This document shows positions 1 through 5,541 of a stretch of 5,541 nucleotides of DNA, piece after piece. The notes beneath the pieces are model-generated. The model worked only from the letters and a program-made list of their open reading frames with translations, had not been told where the DNA came from and made no database searches. The stretch lies in the NCBI GenBank assembly GCA_020201365.1, contig JAIVGV010000131.1, positions 1-5,541 of the forward strand. The letters are read 5' to 3'. Each line of letters opens with the position of its first letter. The stretch's first letter is position 1. Source of the DNA: Acidobacteriota bacterium (lineage in GTDB: Bacteria; Acidobacteriota; Blastocatellia; Pyrinomonadales; Pyrinomonadaceae). The translations under genes and the position numbers were made by a program.

Positions 1-696
1 GTTGTGGTGCGCGGCGTGGTCGAAGTCGGTCGAATAGTAGTCGAGGTAGCGGACGCGCGGATCGTTCAGCTTCTCGGCGAGCTCGCGCTCCTCCTGACCC
101 ATGATGATGTCGCGCCCCTCGAGCCCCATCACCCACTCGTCGAAGAGATCGCGCGGCGCGCGCCCGAAGTATTTTTTCAAGCCGCGCTCGAGAGTCGTCC
201 AGCGCGCGCCGCGCTCGTAGAGCTGGAAGCTGATGAAGCGATCTTCGTAAGGGTAATTGTCGGCGAGCAGGGGGATTCCCAGCTCGTCCAGCAGCTCGAC
301 GCCGGGCATGTCCACGCGCACGCGCCCGGCGCTGCCGAGCCAGAAGGGGATGAAGTTCAGGTAGTCGTAGGAGTGGAGCGTCAGGCGGTCGAACTCGACG
401 TTGCCCTTGATCTGCAGGTGCTGCCCCGTGTCGAGCAGCGACCAGGAGGGGCCCGACAGGCTCATGCCGCGCACGTAGAAGTTCTGCACGCGCGTGCCGT
501 TCTCGTAGAAGATGTGCTCGAACCACGGGAGCAGGCTCCTGCCCGTGCGCGGGTCGCGCTCGCCGACGAAGGCGTCGATCTGATCCTGCGGCAGCCCGTC
601 AACCTTGACGACGACGACGCGCTTCGCCTGCGCGTTCGCCGACGCCGACCAGGCTGCGAGCAGGAGGAAGATCGCCGCGACACGCAGTTTCATCAT
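1..696 (-). CDS. Exported alkaline-phosphatase-superfamily (phosphodiesterase/NPP-like) enzyme, 3' end cut off
   Basis: The first 232 residues are present; the rest lies beyond the left edge. Residues 1-24 are a signal peptide (basic MMKLR, hydrophobic AAIFLLLAAW, then ASANAQA with AxA cleavage sites), so the enzyme should act outside the cytoplasm. The mature chain opens with strand KRVVVVKVDGLP; Asp33 of VDG matches the first metal ligand of the alkaline phosphatase superfamily. The stretch SGPSWSLLDTGQHL (81-94) aligns with the NPP pattern TxPNHxSLxTG and places the likely nucleophile at Ser81 rather than the usual Thr. The last visible residues contain DHAAH (Asp226, His230), matching the later metal-binding DxxxH. 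The remaining ligands (DH and H) would be downstream and cannot be checked. Family-level function is hydrolysis of phosphate mono- or diesters; the substrate is unknown. The start overlaps the preceding gene's stop by one base (TGATG), and a second in-frame ATG follows directly at 693, so either may be used. Confidence 0.78.
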   Translation of the reverse strand, partial: MMKLRVAAIFLLLAAWSASANAQAKRVVVVKVDGLPQDQIDAFVGERDPRTGRSLLPWFEHIFYENGTRVQNFYVRGMSLSGPSWSLLDTGQHLQIKGNVEFDRLTLHSYDYLNFIPFWLGSAGRVRVDMPGVELLDELGIPLLADNYPYEDRFISFQLYERGARWTTLERGLKKYFGRAPRDLFDEWVMGLEGRDIIMGQEERELAEKLNDPRVRYLDYYSTDFDHAAHHN

Positions 697-2771
697 CACT
701 CGTTGCCGCCGATGGTGGCGATGATCTTGGCGTCGCCCGCGGAGATGCGTTTCTGATCGCGCGCGGCGGCGCGGAGGTATTCGGCGGAGAGGGCGCGCCA
801 GCGCGGCTCGACCGTCTCGTCCCGGTAGATGCGGACGAGCGAGCTCTTCGCCGACTCGTTGTTGATGCGGTAGAGGCAGTCGAGGCAGAGCTTGCGCACG
901 TCCTCGTCAGACGTGCGGGCGAAGATGCGCGCGACCGCCGCGGAAGTCGTGCCGTCGGCGCGGTCGCCGTGCGCGGCGAGCAGTTCGAGTGAGCGGCGCA
1001 CGTCCGAGATGTTCCATTCGACCTCGACCTGCGCGCTCGTCTTGGCGACCTCGCGCAGGAACGCGCGGTGGCGTTCGAGCGTGCGCTGCAAGTCGAGCGC
1101 GGCGATCTTCTCGCCGTTGATCGCGGCGCCCTCGCGGTGCGTGTAGAGACCGAAGGAGAGCGTGTTGGCGAGCTTGAAGAAGGTCTGCGCGGCGCGACCG
1201 TGCTCGGATTTAACCAACTCGGCGCGGCGGTCGCGGTCGAGCTTGGCGGCGAGCCCGTCGGGGCGGCGCGCGTAAGCCAAGAGCGCCGCGTACTGCTCGC
1301 GCGCGAGCCGCGCCTCCGCCGCGCCGCCGTTCTCTAACGGGTTCATGGAGACGAGTTCGAGCCTGCGGTTGATCTCCTCGCGCAAACGCGGGTCGAGCGA
1401 GGCGTCGAGCGAGAGCAGGAGTTTCAGTTGCGAGTAGGCGCGCAGGCGCGACGGCTGGTTCAAGTCCATGCCGCGCCTGTCCGTCACCCAGTCGTACACG
1501 GTGCGGCCGAGCAGGTAGGCGAGATTGAAGCGCGAGAGGGCGAAGAGGTTTCGCGCCACGTCGTTCAAGACCCGGCGCGACACCTCGCGCCCCTTCGGGT
1601 TCAGCGTGTCGCGGAAGTCAACGAGCAGCGCGGGAATCTTCGGGTGATCGAGCCCGTAGAGCGCGAGCGGGATCATCTCGACTTTGCGCGCGCCCGGCGT
1701 CTCGGCGGCGACCCGCCGGCCCTCGGCGTCGAAGTAGCGCGCCTCGGTGTAGCCCTGCCAGTCGCGCAGGCGCGCGTCGCGCCAGGGGCTCGCGATGTTG
1801 AGGAAGCGCGACTCGAACTCCCGATCCTTGTTCGCCGCAACGTCCTCGCGCGTCGTCCACAGCAGCGCGTGAGTCGCCGTGCCGTCGGGCAGCGTCAGCG
1901 GCTCGAAGTAGAGACCGTCGTCCTCGGCGCGCTGGCGCAGCAGCTCCCAGTTGTGACCGCGTGCGTCCTCGCCCTTCGACGCCTCGCTCCGCTCGACGCG
2001 GCGCAGGTAAACGTCGTCGAGCGCGCCGCCGAAAGCCTTTTGCGTCAGCATCAGGCGGGCGGAAATCTCGCGCCGCTCTTGCGGGGTGAAGAGCGGCTGC
2101 GGCGAGTCGTTCGCCGTCTCCTCGTAGAGCGAGAGGACGGCGAGCGCGCGCATGACGTGAGCCTGGCGGTAGTCGTCGAGGTTGCGGCGGTAGGTGCGCG
2201 ACGAAGCCTTGACCGAGAGGCTCACCGGGTCGATCAGGATCGCCTGGAGCGACGACCAGAAGACGCGCTGCCACACGTCGCGCCCCGCGCCCGCGAGATC
2301 AGCGACGGGCGGCGGCACTTCGCCCTCCGCGCTGCGACGGCTTCCGACGCGCGTGTAGAGGAAGGGGACGGCGGAAGCCGCGCGCTGCCCGAAGGACGGA
2401 CGCGTGTAGGTGTGCATCCAGACGTAGCGCAGCCGGTCGTTCTCGCGCGAAGAGTCGCCGAGCGTGTCGCGCAGGATCGAGACGAGCGGCACGTCGCGCG
2501 ACGCGCCGTCCGACGGCAGACCGGAGAGGCTGCCGAAGATCGTGACGAGTTCCGCGCCGCCCTCGACGGGCACGCGCTCGACGCGCAGGGGCTTGAGCAG
2601 CGGCGGCTGAACTTTGTCGTTGCTGACCTTCGGATCGTCCGCGCCCGCGGTAGCCGCGGCGACGAGCGACTGTGCGCGCGCGAGCGGCGCGCAAGATTGA
2701 ATGCAGAGCAGCAGCGCGAGCAGCGTTAAGCTCGCGCGCCGGCGTCGGGGAAGGGTTCTGACGCTCTTCAT
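696..2771 (-). CDS. Exported 691-residue protein of unknown function with alpha-helical, HEAT-like C-terminus
   Basis: I do not recognise the family. Residues 1-34 form an export signal: a basic start (RTLPRRRR), a hydrophobic core (SLTLLALLLCI) and an ARA|Q cleavage site at 33/34. A lipobox-like IQSC ending at Cys27 is possible, but Gln at -2 is atypical, so a soluble exported protein is preferred. The body is charged and lacks membrane segments. Notable blocks are the aromatic and helical 170-217 (FWSSLQAILIDPVSLSVK), 375-410 (DHPKIPALLVDFRDTLNPKG and a following helix), and 586-671, where paired amphipathic helices look like HEAT/ARM-type repeats. The mature chain has only two cysteines, in a CLDC (CxxC) at 629-632. 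No catalytic motif was found. The ATG at 2771 is the only good start: an AAGGA lies upstream at 2787-2791, though its 15-base spacing is long. The stop overlaps the phosphatase start by one base, implying coupled translation and a shared role. The gene is certain, the function unknown. Confidence 0.9.
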   Translation of the reverse strand: MKSVRTLPRRRRASLTLLALLLCIQSCAPLARAQSLVAAATAGADDPKVSNDKVQPPLLKPLRVERVPVEGGAELVTIFGSLSGLPSDGASRDVPLVSILRDTLGDSSRENDRLRYVWMHTYTRPSFGQRAASAVPFLYTRVGSRRSAEGEVPPPVADLAGAGRDVWQRVFWSSLQAILIDPVSLSVKASSRTYRRNLDDYRQAHVMRALAVLSLYEETANDSPQPLFTPQERREISARLMLTQKAFGGALDDVYLRRVERSEASKGEDARGHNWELLRQRAEDDGLYFEPLTLPDGTATHALLWTTREDVAANKDREFESRFLNIASPWRDARLRDWQGYTEARYFDAEGRRVAAETPGARKVEMIPLALYGLDHPKIPALLVDFRDTLNPKGREVSRRVLNDVARNLFALSRFNLAYLLGRTVYDWVTDRRGMDLNQPSRLRAYSQLKLLLSLDASLDPRLREEINRRLELVSMNPLENGGAAEARLAREQYAALLAYARRPDGLAAKLDRDRRAELVKSEHGRAAQTFFKLANTLSFGLYTHREGAAINGEKIAALDLQRTLERHRAFLREVAKTSAQVEVEWNISDVRRSLELLAAHGDRADGTTSAAVARIFARTSDEDVRKLCLDCLYRINNESAKSSLVRIYRDETVEPRWRALSAEYLRAAARDQKRISAGDAKIIATIGGNE

Positions 2772-2823
2772 ATACTCGACGTGCGATCCTTCACGCGAGG
2801 TCGGGTTCGCTCCGTATGGTGCA

Positions 2824-2854
2824 AGTTTACTGCGCCGCGCGCCGTGCTCGTCAA
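2824..2854 (-). promoter_or_regulatory. Weak sigma70-like promoter candidate for the 691-residue protein/phosphatase pair
   Basis: On the minus strand a TTGACG (-35, 2849-2854) is followed after 19 bases by TAAACT (-10, 2824-2829). The -35 matches five of six consensus bases and the -10 four of six, but the spacer is longer than the usual 17. Transcription would begin near 2817, giving a leader of about 45 bases before the ATG at 2771. It sits in the right place for the two-gene unit downstream, but such matches arise by chance and no experimental support exists. Confidence 0.3.
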
Positions 2855-2955
2855 CCCATTTTCGCGCGCGGGTCGCGGCCGTTTCGTTACCGTCGCGCAG
2901 CCGCCGTTCGGTTTCGGCGTCTTGCGTGGCAAGCCGTGTGCCGCCGCGCCCCGCG

Positions 2956-2995
2956 CCGAATTAAGAATGGCGCGCCGCCTTGAGAAGGACGCGCG
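2956..2995 (-). terminator. Possible weak terminator after the glycosyltransferase gene
   Basis: Positions 2971-2995 can fold with a five-pair GC outer stem (CGCGC/GCGCG), a 2x2 internal loop, a four-pair inner stem (CCTT/AAGG) and a three-base loop. On the minus strand it is followed by CCATTCTTAATT, which is AT-rich but lacks a true U-run. It lies 125 bases after the transferase stop. GC-rich DNA forms such folds easily, so this is only a candidate. Confidence 0.25.
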
Positions 2996-3119
2996 GCTGC
3001 GGCGAATCGTTACCGCGAGACCGCCCGCGGGCGAGGGTGCGTTTGCGTCCGATGCTTCGCGCCGCGCGCGGCGTTGCCGAGCACTACCGGCGCGCCCCGC
3101 GAACTATACGGCGCGCGGC

Positions 3120-4844
3120 TCAGCGTGGTTCTTCTGCGCGCAGCGCGGCGAGCGCGCGCTCGTCGAGCACGAAGACTCGCGCCGACAAGACGACGCCGAG
3201 CGAAACGGTGGCGGCGGGGGCCGTCGCGGCTTCGAGGCGGCGCGCGGTCGCGTCGTTCGAGAAGTAGCGGCGACCGCGCGCGACGACGACGGCGTCGCCG
3301 ACCGCGAGCGACTCGACCGCGTCGCGATCGGAGAGCGAGACCATTTCGAGATCGCCGCGACCGGCGCGTCGCGCGTAGTAGGCGAGCAGCTCCGGCGTCT
3401 CGCTGGCGACGCGCGCGTTCGGTCTCGCGAGCCGCGCGAGGGCGGCGACGACGTCGGGCGTGCTCGCGTCGTAGAACTCGTCGTGGGGGAAGTAGTCGCC
3501 CGCGCGCGCCGCTCCGCCGCCGAGGGCGTTCGTGTAGAGGCGGAAGTGCGGCGCGGCGGTCACGGAGGAGATCGCGGAGAGGCTGACGACGACGGCGGGG
3601 ACGAGCGTGCGCGCGTAGGCGCGAGCCGCCTCGTTTGCGAAGAGCCGCGCGAGCCGCGTCGCGACGAAGGTGATGCCGACCGCCGCGGTGATCAGGACGG
3701 CGGGCAGGGCGAACGTGAAATAGCGCGTGAACTTCCCGCCGAGCAGCGTGAAGGGGAAGAACCAGTAGAAGAGCCAGAAGAGGAGGAAGTAGCGACCGTC
3801 TCCGAGTCGTCGCTTGAAGAGCAGGGGCAGACCGACGAGGGAGGCGGCGACGGCGGCGAGCGGCAGTTTGAACGCCATGAAGGCGTAGTAGAAGTACCAC
3901 GGCGAGCCCGCGAGCCAGAGCGTCACCTGGTTGCGGTAGAGGCGACCGATGAATTCGTAGCTGTCGTGACCGATGCGGTGCTCGCCCGCGAAGATGCGCA
4001 TCTCGTGCCACGTTGCGGGCAGCAGGATCGTCGGGTTGAAGAGGAGGAACGCCGCCGACATGACCGCGAAGAAGACGAGCCACTTGCGCTTGCCGAGCCG
4101 CCAGCGCGTCGCCGGCACGCCCTGGAAGACGTAGTAGTAGCTCGCGCTGACTGCGAACAGGTGCGGCAGGTACTTCGACGCGAGCATCGCGCCGAACGCG
4201 ACCGCCGCGGCGAGGTAAAACTTCTCGGGTTTGCGCGCGCCGCCTTCAGCCGCGCGCTGACCGCGCAGCCAGAAGACGTTGCCGAGGAGGAAGAAGAAGA
4301 GAAAGAAAGTGTCTTCCTTCGCGATGCGGTTGAAGCCGATTGCCTGCGGATCGAACGCCCACAGGGCGGCTGCGACGAGCGCCGTCGGCGCGCCGAAGAG
4401 CTGCACGACGATGAGGAAGATCAGGACGGACGCGAGCGCGCCGAGCAGCGCGCCGGGGAGCCGGAGCGCGGTCTCGACGGAGATGTCGAGCGGGGCGTGC
4501 GACCGTGCGAGCGCCGTCTCGTCCCACCTCTCGCACGCGACGACGCTCGCCGTGAGGATCGCCTTCATCAGCATCGGGTGCTCGCCGTTTGCCGAGCTCA
4601 GCCCGTGCGCGCGGTATTCCTCGACGGCGCGCAGCTTGTTCAGCTCGTCCTCGCTCAACCCCTCGGCGCCGAGGCGTGTGACGCGCAAGCCGAAGCCCGC
4701 GACGACGAGCAGCGCGATGAGCGCGGTGACGAGCGGGCGGCTGAGCGCGAGCGCGCCGCGCCGTGCGACTGGCTCGTGAGCCGCGAGCGCGTCCGTGGTT
4801 GTGGTGACTTGTGCCGACAAACTACTCTCTAGAGCCTGAAGCAA
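3120..4844 (-). CDS. GT-C glycosyltransferase, PMT/ArnT type (glycosyltransferase family 39-like membrane protein)
   Basis: This 574-residue protein should transfer a sugar from a polyprenyl-phosphate donor to a lipid, glycan or protein acceptor on the outer face of the cytoplasmic membrane. The first membrane helix (about 37-53) is followed by a loop with LSEDELNKL (64-71), whose acidic residues (Glu65, Asp66, Glu67) match the catalytic acidic motif of PMT-type enzymes, and by GEHPML (87-92), like the family's HPPL. RLPGALLGALASV (128-140) and FNRIAKEDTFF (171-181), with its second acidic pair, are also typical. Further hydrophobic segments lie near 129-149, 176-194, 210-240, 254-270, 317-342, 352-369, 375-395 and 412-430. 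A soluble tail follows (430-574) and begins PHFRLYTNALGGG, like the PxYxxYxNxLxGG element of relatives. The start is TTG at 4844: an in-frame TGA lies eight codons upstream, and no ATG or GTG precedes helix 1. A second TTG at 4820, preceded by GAGAG, is an alternative. Donor and acceptor cannot be inferred. Confidence 0.92.
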   Translation of the reverse strand: MLQALESSLSAQVTTTTDALAAHEPVARRGALALSRPLVTALIALLVVAGFGLRVTRLGAEGLSEDELNKLRAVEEYRAHGLSSANGEHPMLMKAILTASVVACERWDETALARSHAPLDISVETALRLPGALLGALASVLIFLIVVQLFGAPTALVAAALWAFDPQAIGFNRIAKEDTFFLFFFLLGNVFWLRGQRAAEGGARKPEKFYLAAAVAFGAMLASKYLPHLFAVSASYYYVFQGVPATRWRLGKRKWLVFFAVMSAAFLLFNPTILLPATWHEMRIFAGEHRIGHDSYEFIGRLYRNQVTLWLAGSPWYFYYAFMAFKLPLAAVAASLVGLPLLFKRRLGDGRYFLLFWLFYWFFPFTLLGGKFTRYFTFALPAVLITAAVGITFVATRLARLFANEAARAYARTLVPAVVVSLSAISSVTAAPHFRLYTNALGGGAARAGDYFPHDEFYDASTPDVVAALARLARPNARVASETPELLAYYARRAGRGDLEMVSLSDRDAVESLAVGDAVVVARGRRYFSNDATARRLEAATAPAATVSLGVVLSARVFVLDERALAALRAEEPR

Positions 4845-4854
4845 GACGGCGACG

Positions 4855-4877
4855 AAAAGCGCCCTTCACAAAAGGCG
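4855..4877 (-). promoter_or_regulatory. Leader hairpin with trailing T-run upstream of the glycosyltransferase
   Basis: On the minus strand CGCCTTT and AAGGGCG pair (seven pairs, one of them T-G) around a TGTG loop at 4860-4877, followed by CTTTT at 4855-4859. It ends 15 bases before the TTG start. With the predicted transcription start near 4875 it would form the extreme 5' end of the mRNA. Its 3' arm contains the only purine-rich AAGGG near the gene. It could stabilise the message, attenuate transcription, or act as a weak terminator for the upstream protease transcript; the sequence does not decide. Confidence 0.35.
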
Positions 4878-4881
4878 AAAG

Positions 4882-4909
4882 ATTACCCGTTCGACTCGTT
4901 TCGTGTCAA
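4882..4909 (-). promoter_or_regulatory. Sigma70-like promoter for the glycosyltransferase gene
   Basis: A perfect -35 TTGACA (4904-4909) is followed after 16 bases by GGTAAT (4882-4887), four of six matches to the -10 consensus. It lies in a local AT-richer patch of an otherwise GC-rich region. The predicted start near 4875 gives a leader of about 30 bases to the TTG at 4844, which supports that start codon. It implies the transferase can be transcribed independently of the protease. Confidence 0.5.
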
Positions 4910-4931
4910 AAGAAGCGGGCGCGGGCAAGAA

Positions 4932-4970
4932 GGTCGTGCGTCGGGTGCGGTGCGTGGTGTTGGTGGTCAG
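4932..4970 (-). terminator. C-rich, G-poor stretch: candidate Rho-dependent termination region after the protease
   Basis: The minus-strand transcript across these 39 bases would contain 21 C, 11 A, 6 G and 1 U, beginning 15 bases after the protease stop codon. Rho utilisation sites are characteristically C-rich, G-poor and unstructured, and no intrinsic terminator hairpin with a U-run lies immediately after this gene. The strong C-over-G skew is striking in a genome where coding DNA has plenty of both. Assignment is by composition only. Confidence 0.35.
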
Positions 4971-4985
4971 TCTCAAGCTGGGTGT

Positions 4986-5541
4986 TCAGCGCGGCTGGCT
5001 GCCTTCGAGCGCGGGCTTGGCGTCCTTCGCGCTGGCGGCGGCGTCGGACGGCGAAGGCGTCTGCGTCCAGCCAGCCTTTTCGAGCAGGGGGACGGCGAAG
5101 CGGACGGGGACGGCGAAGTTGGCGTCGGTGATCTCGGTGAAGACGGCGAAGTTGATGCCGATGACGCGCCCCGACTGACCGAAGAGCGGCGCGCCCGATC
5201 CGCCCTCGCCCGTGCGCGCGTCGTAAACGATGCGGCGGGTTTCGAGGTCGGTGATGTGCCCCTGCGTCGTGAGCGGCTTGATGAGGTTGCGCTCGGCGAG
5301 GTGCGTCACTAACACGTCGAGCGAGGAGCCGTAGCGCTGCTTGATCGAGGCGGCGTCCTCGTCCGGCAGCGACGCCAGGATGCGGTCGGGACCCGACGGG
5401 TAGCCCATCAGCACGACGGGCTTGCCGACGGTCGCCGCGTCCGTGTTGTCGTCGAGCAGGAGCGTCGGGAGCGTCGCCGGCAGGTTGTTCGTGTCGAGCT
5501 GGCAGACGGCGAGGTCGTCTTTTTGTGAGACCTGCTTGACG
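4986..5541 (-). CDS. Trypsin-like (HtrA/DegP-type, S1C-like) serine protease, N-terminus cut off
   Basis: The last 184 residues are visible; the frame stays open to the right edge, so the start and the catalytic His are outside the window. Fragment residues 8-12 (DDLAV) match the DLAV motif carrying the catalytic Asp (likely residue 9). TGEGGSGAPLF (110-120) contains the catalytic Ser115 in GGSG, followed by GRVIGINFAVF and NFAVPVRFAVPLLEKAGW (141-158), the usual end of an HtrA protease domain. Only about 26 residues follow (Ser/Ala/Pro-rich), so there is no C-terminal PDZ domain, unlike DegP or DegS. Between GYPSG and the Ser motif lies a charged, helical-looking insert (about 60-90, DEDAASIKQRYGSSLDVLVT onward) that is longer than I expect for DegP-like enzymes. 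The intact protein probably has an N-terminal signal, membrane anchor or other domain, but this cannot be seen. A GTG at 5414 lies inside the conserved fold and is not the true start. Confidence 0.9.
   Translation of the reverse strand, partial: VKQVSQKDDLAVCQLDTNNLPATLPTLLLDDNTDAATVGKPVVLMGYPSGPDRILASLPDEDAASIKQRYGSSLDVLVTHLAERNLIKPLTTQGHITDLETRRIVYDARTGEGGSGAPLFGQSGRVIGINFAVFTEITDANFAVPVRFAVPLLEKAGWTQTPSPSDAAASAKDAKPALEGSQPR

Larger units (their letters stand above)
2772..3119. other. 348-bp intergenic gap without a gene
   Basis: This lies between the stop of the glycosyltransferase and the start of the 691-residue gene. No credible coding frame, tRNA or other RNA gene was seen in it. It holds a weak terminator-like hairpin (2971-2995), a promoter candidate (2824-2854), two perfect GC palindromes of 12 bases (3022-3033 and 3061-3072), and two direct copies of TCGTTACCG (2884-2892 and 3007-3015). 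The plus strand is open throughout as part of a long frame antisense to the glycosyltransferase, but that frame is compositional. Confidence 0.7.

Noticed and set aside
4..756. A 250-codon open frame on the plus strand
   Set aside because: Antisense to the phosphatase gene, whose signal peptide and metal-ligand motifs are clear. The plus-strand product is a compositional shadow.
1428..2729. A 433-codon open frame on the plus strand
   Set aside because: Antisense to the 691-residue gene, with biased Arg/Val/Ala/Glu composition and no recognisable fold. The minus-strand frame has a signal peptide, balanced composition and a coupled downstream gene.
2791..2820. GGTCGGGTTCGCTCC resembling a tRNA T-arm
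   Set aside because: No acceptor stem, D-arm or anticodon arm could be placed around it on either strand.
3022..3072. Two perfect 12-base GC palindromes (3022-3033 and 3061-3072)
   Set aside because: Both consist only of G and C, with no loop and no adjoining T-run. Such palindromes are expected by chance at this base composition, so neither is called as a terminator or operator.
3010..4083. A 357-codon minus-strand frame overlapping the glycosyltransferase
   Set aside because: Out of frame with the transferase, extremely Arg-rich and without domains. It only extends into the gap because stops are rare in this composition.
4285..4309. Purine-rich GAGGAGGAAGAAG tract resembling a simple repeat
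   Set aside because: On the coding strand it is CTC/TTC codons for the Leu/Phe-rich membrane helix at residues 179-187 of the transferase, so it is explained by protein sequence.
2781..4832. A 683-codon open frame on the plus strand
   Set aside because: It runs antisense to the clearly recognisable glycosyltransferase. Its product is low-complexity, dominated by Arg, Glu, Asp and Ala, with no domain. This is what a GC-rich third position produces on the opposite strand.

Overview
The window is GC-rich bacterial DNA with four protein genes, all on the minus strand. Read in the direction of transcription (right to left) they are: the 3' part of a trypsin-like (HtrA-type) serine protease (4986-5541, cut by the right edge), an integral-membrane GT-C glycosyltransferase of the PMT/ArnT type (3120-4844), a 691-residue exported protein of unknown function (696-2771), and the N-terminal third of an exported alkaline-phosphatase-superfamily enzyme (1-696, cut by the left edge). 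No rRNA, tRNA, CRISPR array, insertion sequence or other mobile element was seen. Codon third positions are dominated by G and C, which produces very long stop-free frames opposite the real genes; these are treated as shadows.

The organism cannot be named from the sequence. High GC, signal peptides consistent with export, and a PMT-type transferase beside HtrA-like protease and phosphatase genes would fit an environmental Gram-negative such as an Acidobacteriota member, but that is a weak inference with no marker gene behind it.

Layout: the protease ends at 4986 and is followed by a 141-bp gap. That gap carries a C-rich, G-poor stretch suited to Rho-dependent termination, then a good sigma70-like promoter (TTGACA, 16 bp, GGTAAT), then a short hairpin in the predicted leader of the glycosyltransferase gene. 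The transferase appears to begin at TTG, because no ATG or GTG lies between an in-frame upstream stop and the first membrane segment. After it comes a 348-bp gap with no gene, holding a weak terminator-like hairpin and a weaker promoter candidate. The last two genes overlap by one base (TGATG) and are almost certainly co-translated.

Functionally, the transferase would move a sugar from a polyprenyl-phosphate donor to an acceptor on the outer face of the cytoplasmic membrane. The protease is of a class usually exported for protein quality control, but its N-terminus is outside the window. The 691-residue protein and the phosphatase are both predicted to be exported and, by their coupling, probably work together. 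That pair is the most interesting part of the window; nothing here proves a new system.
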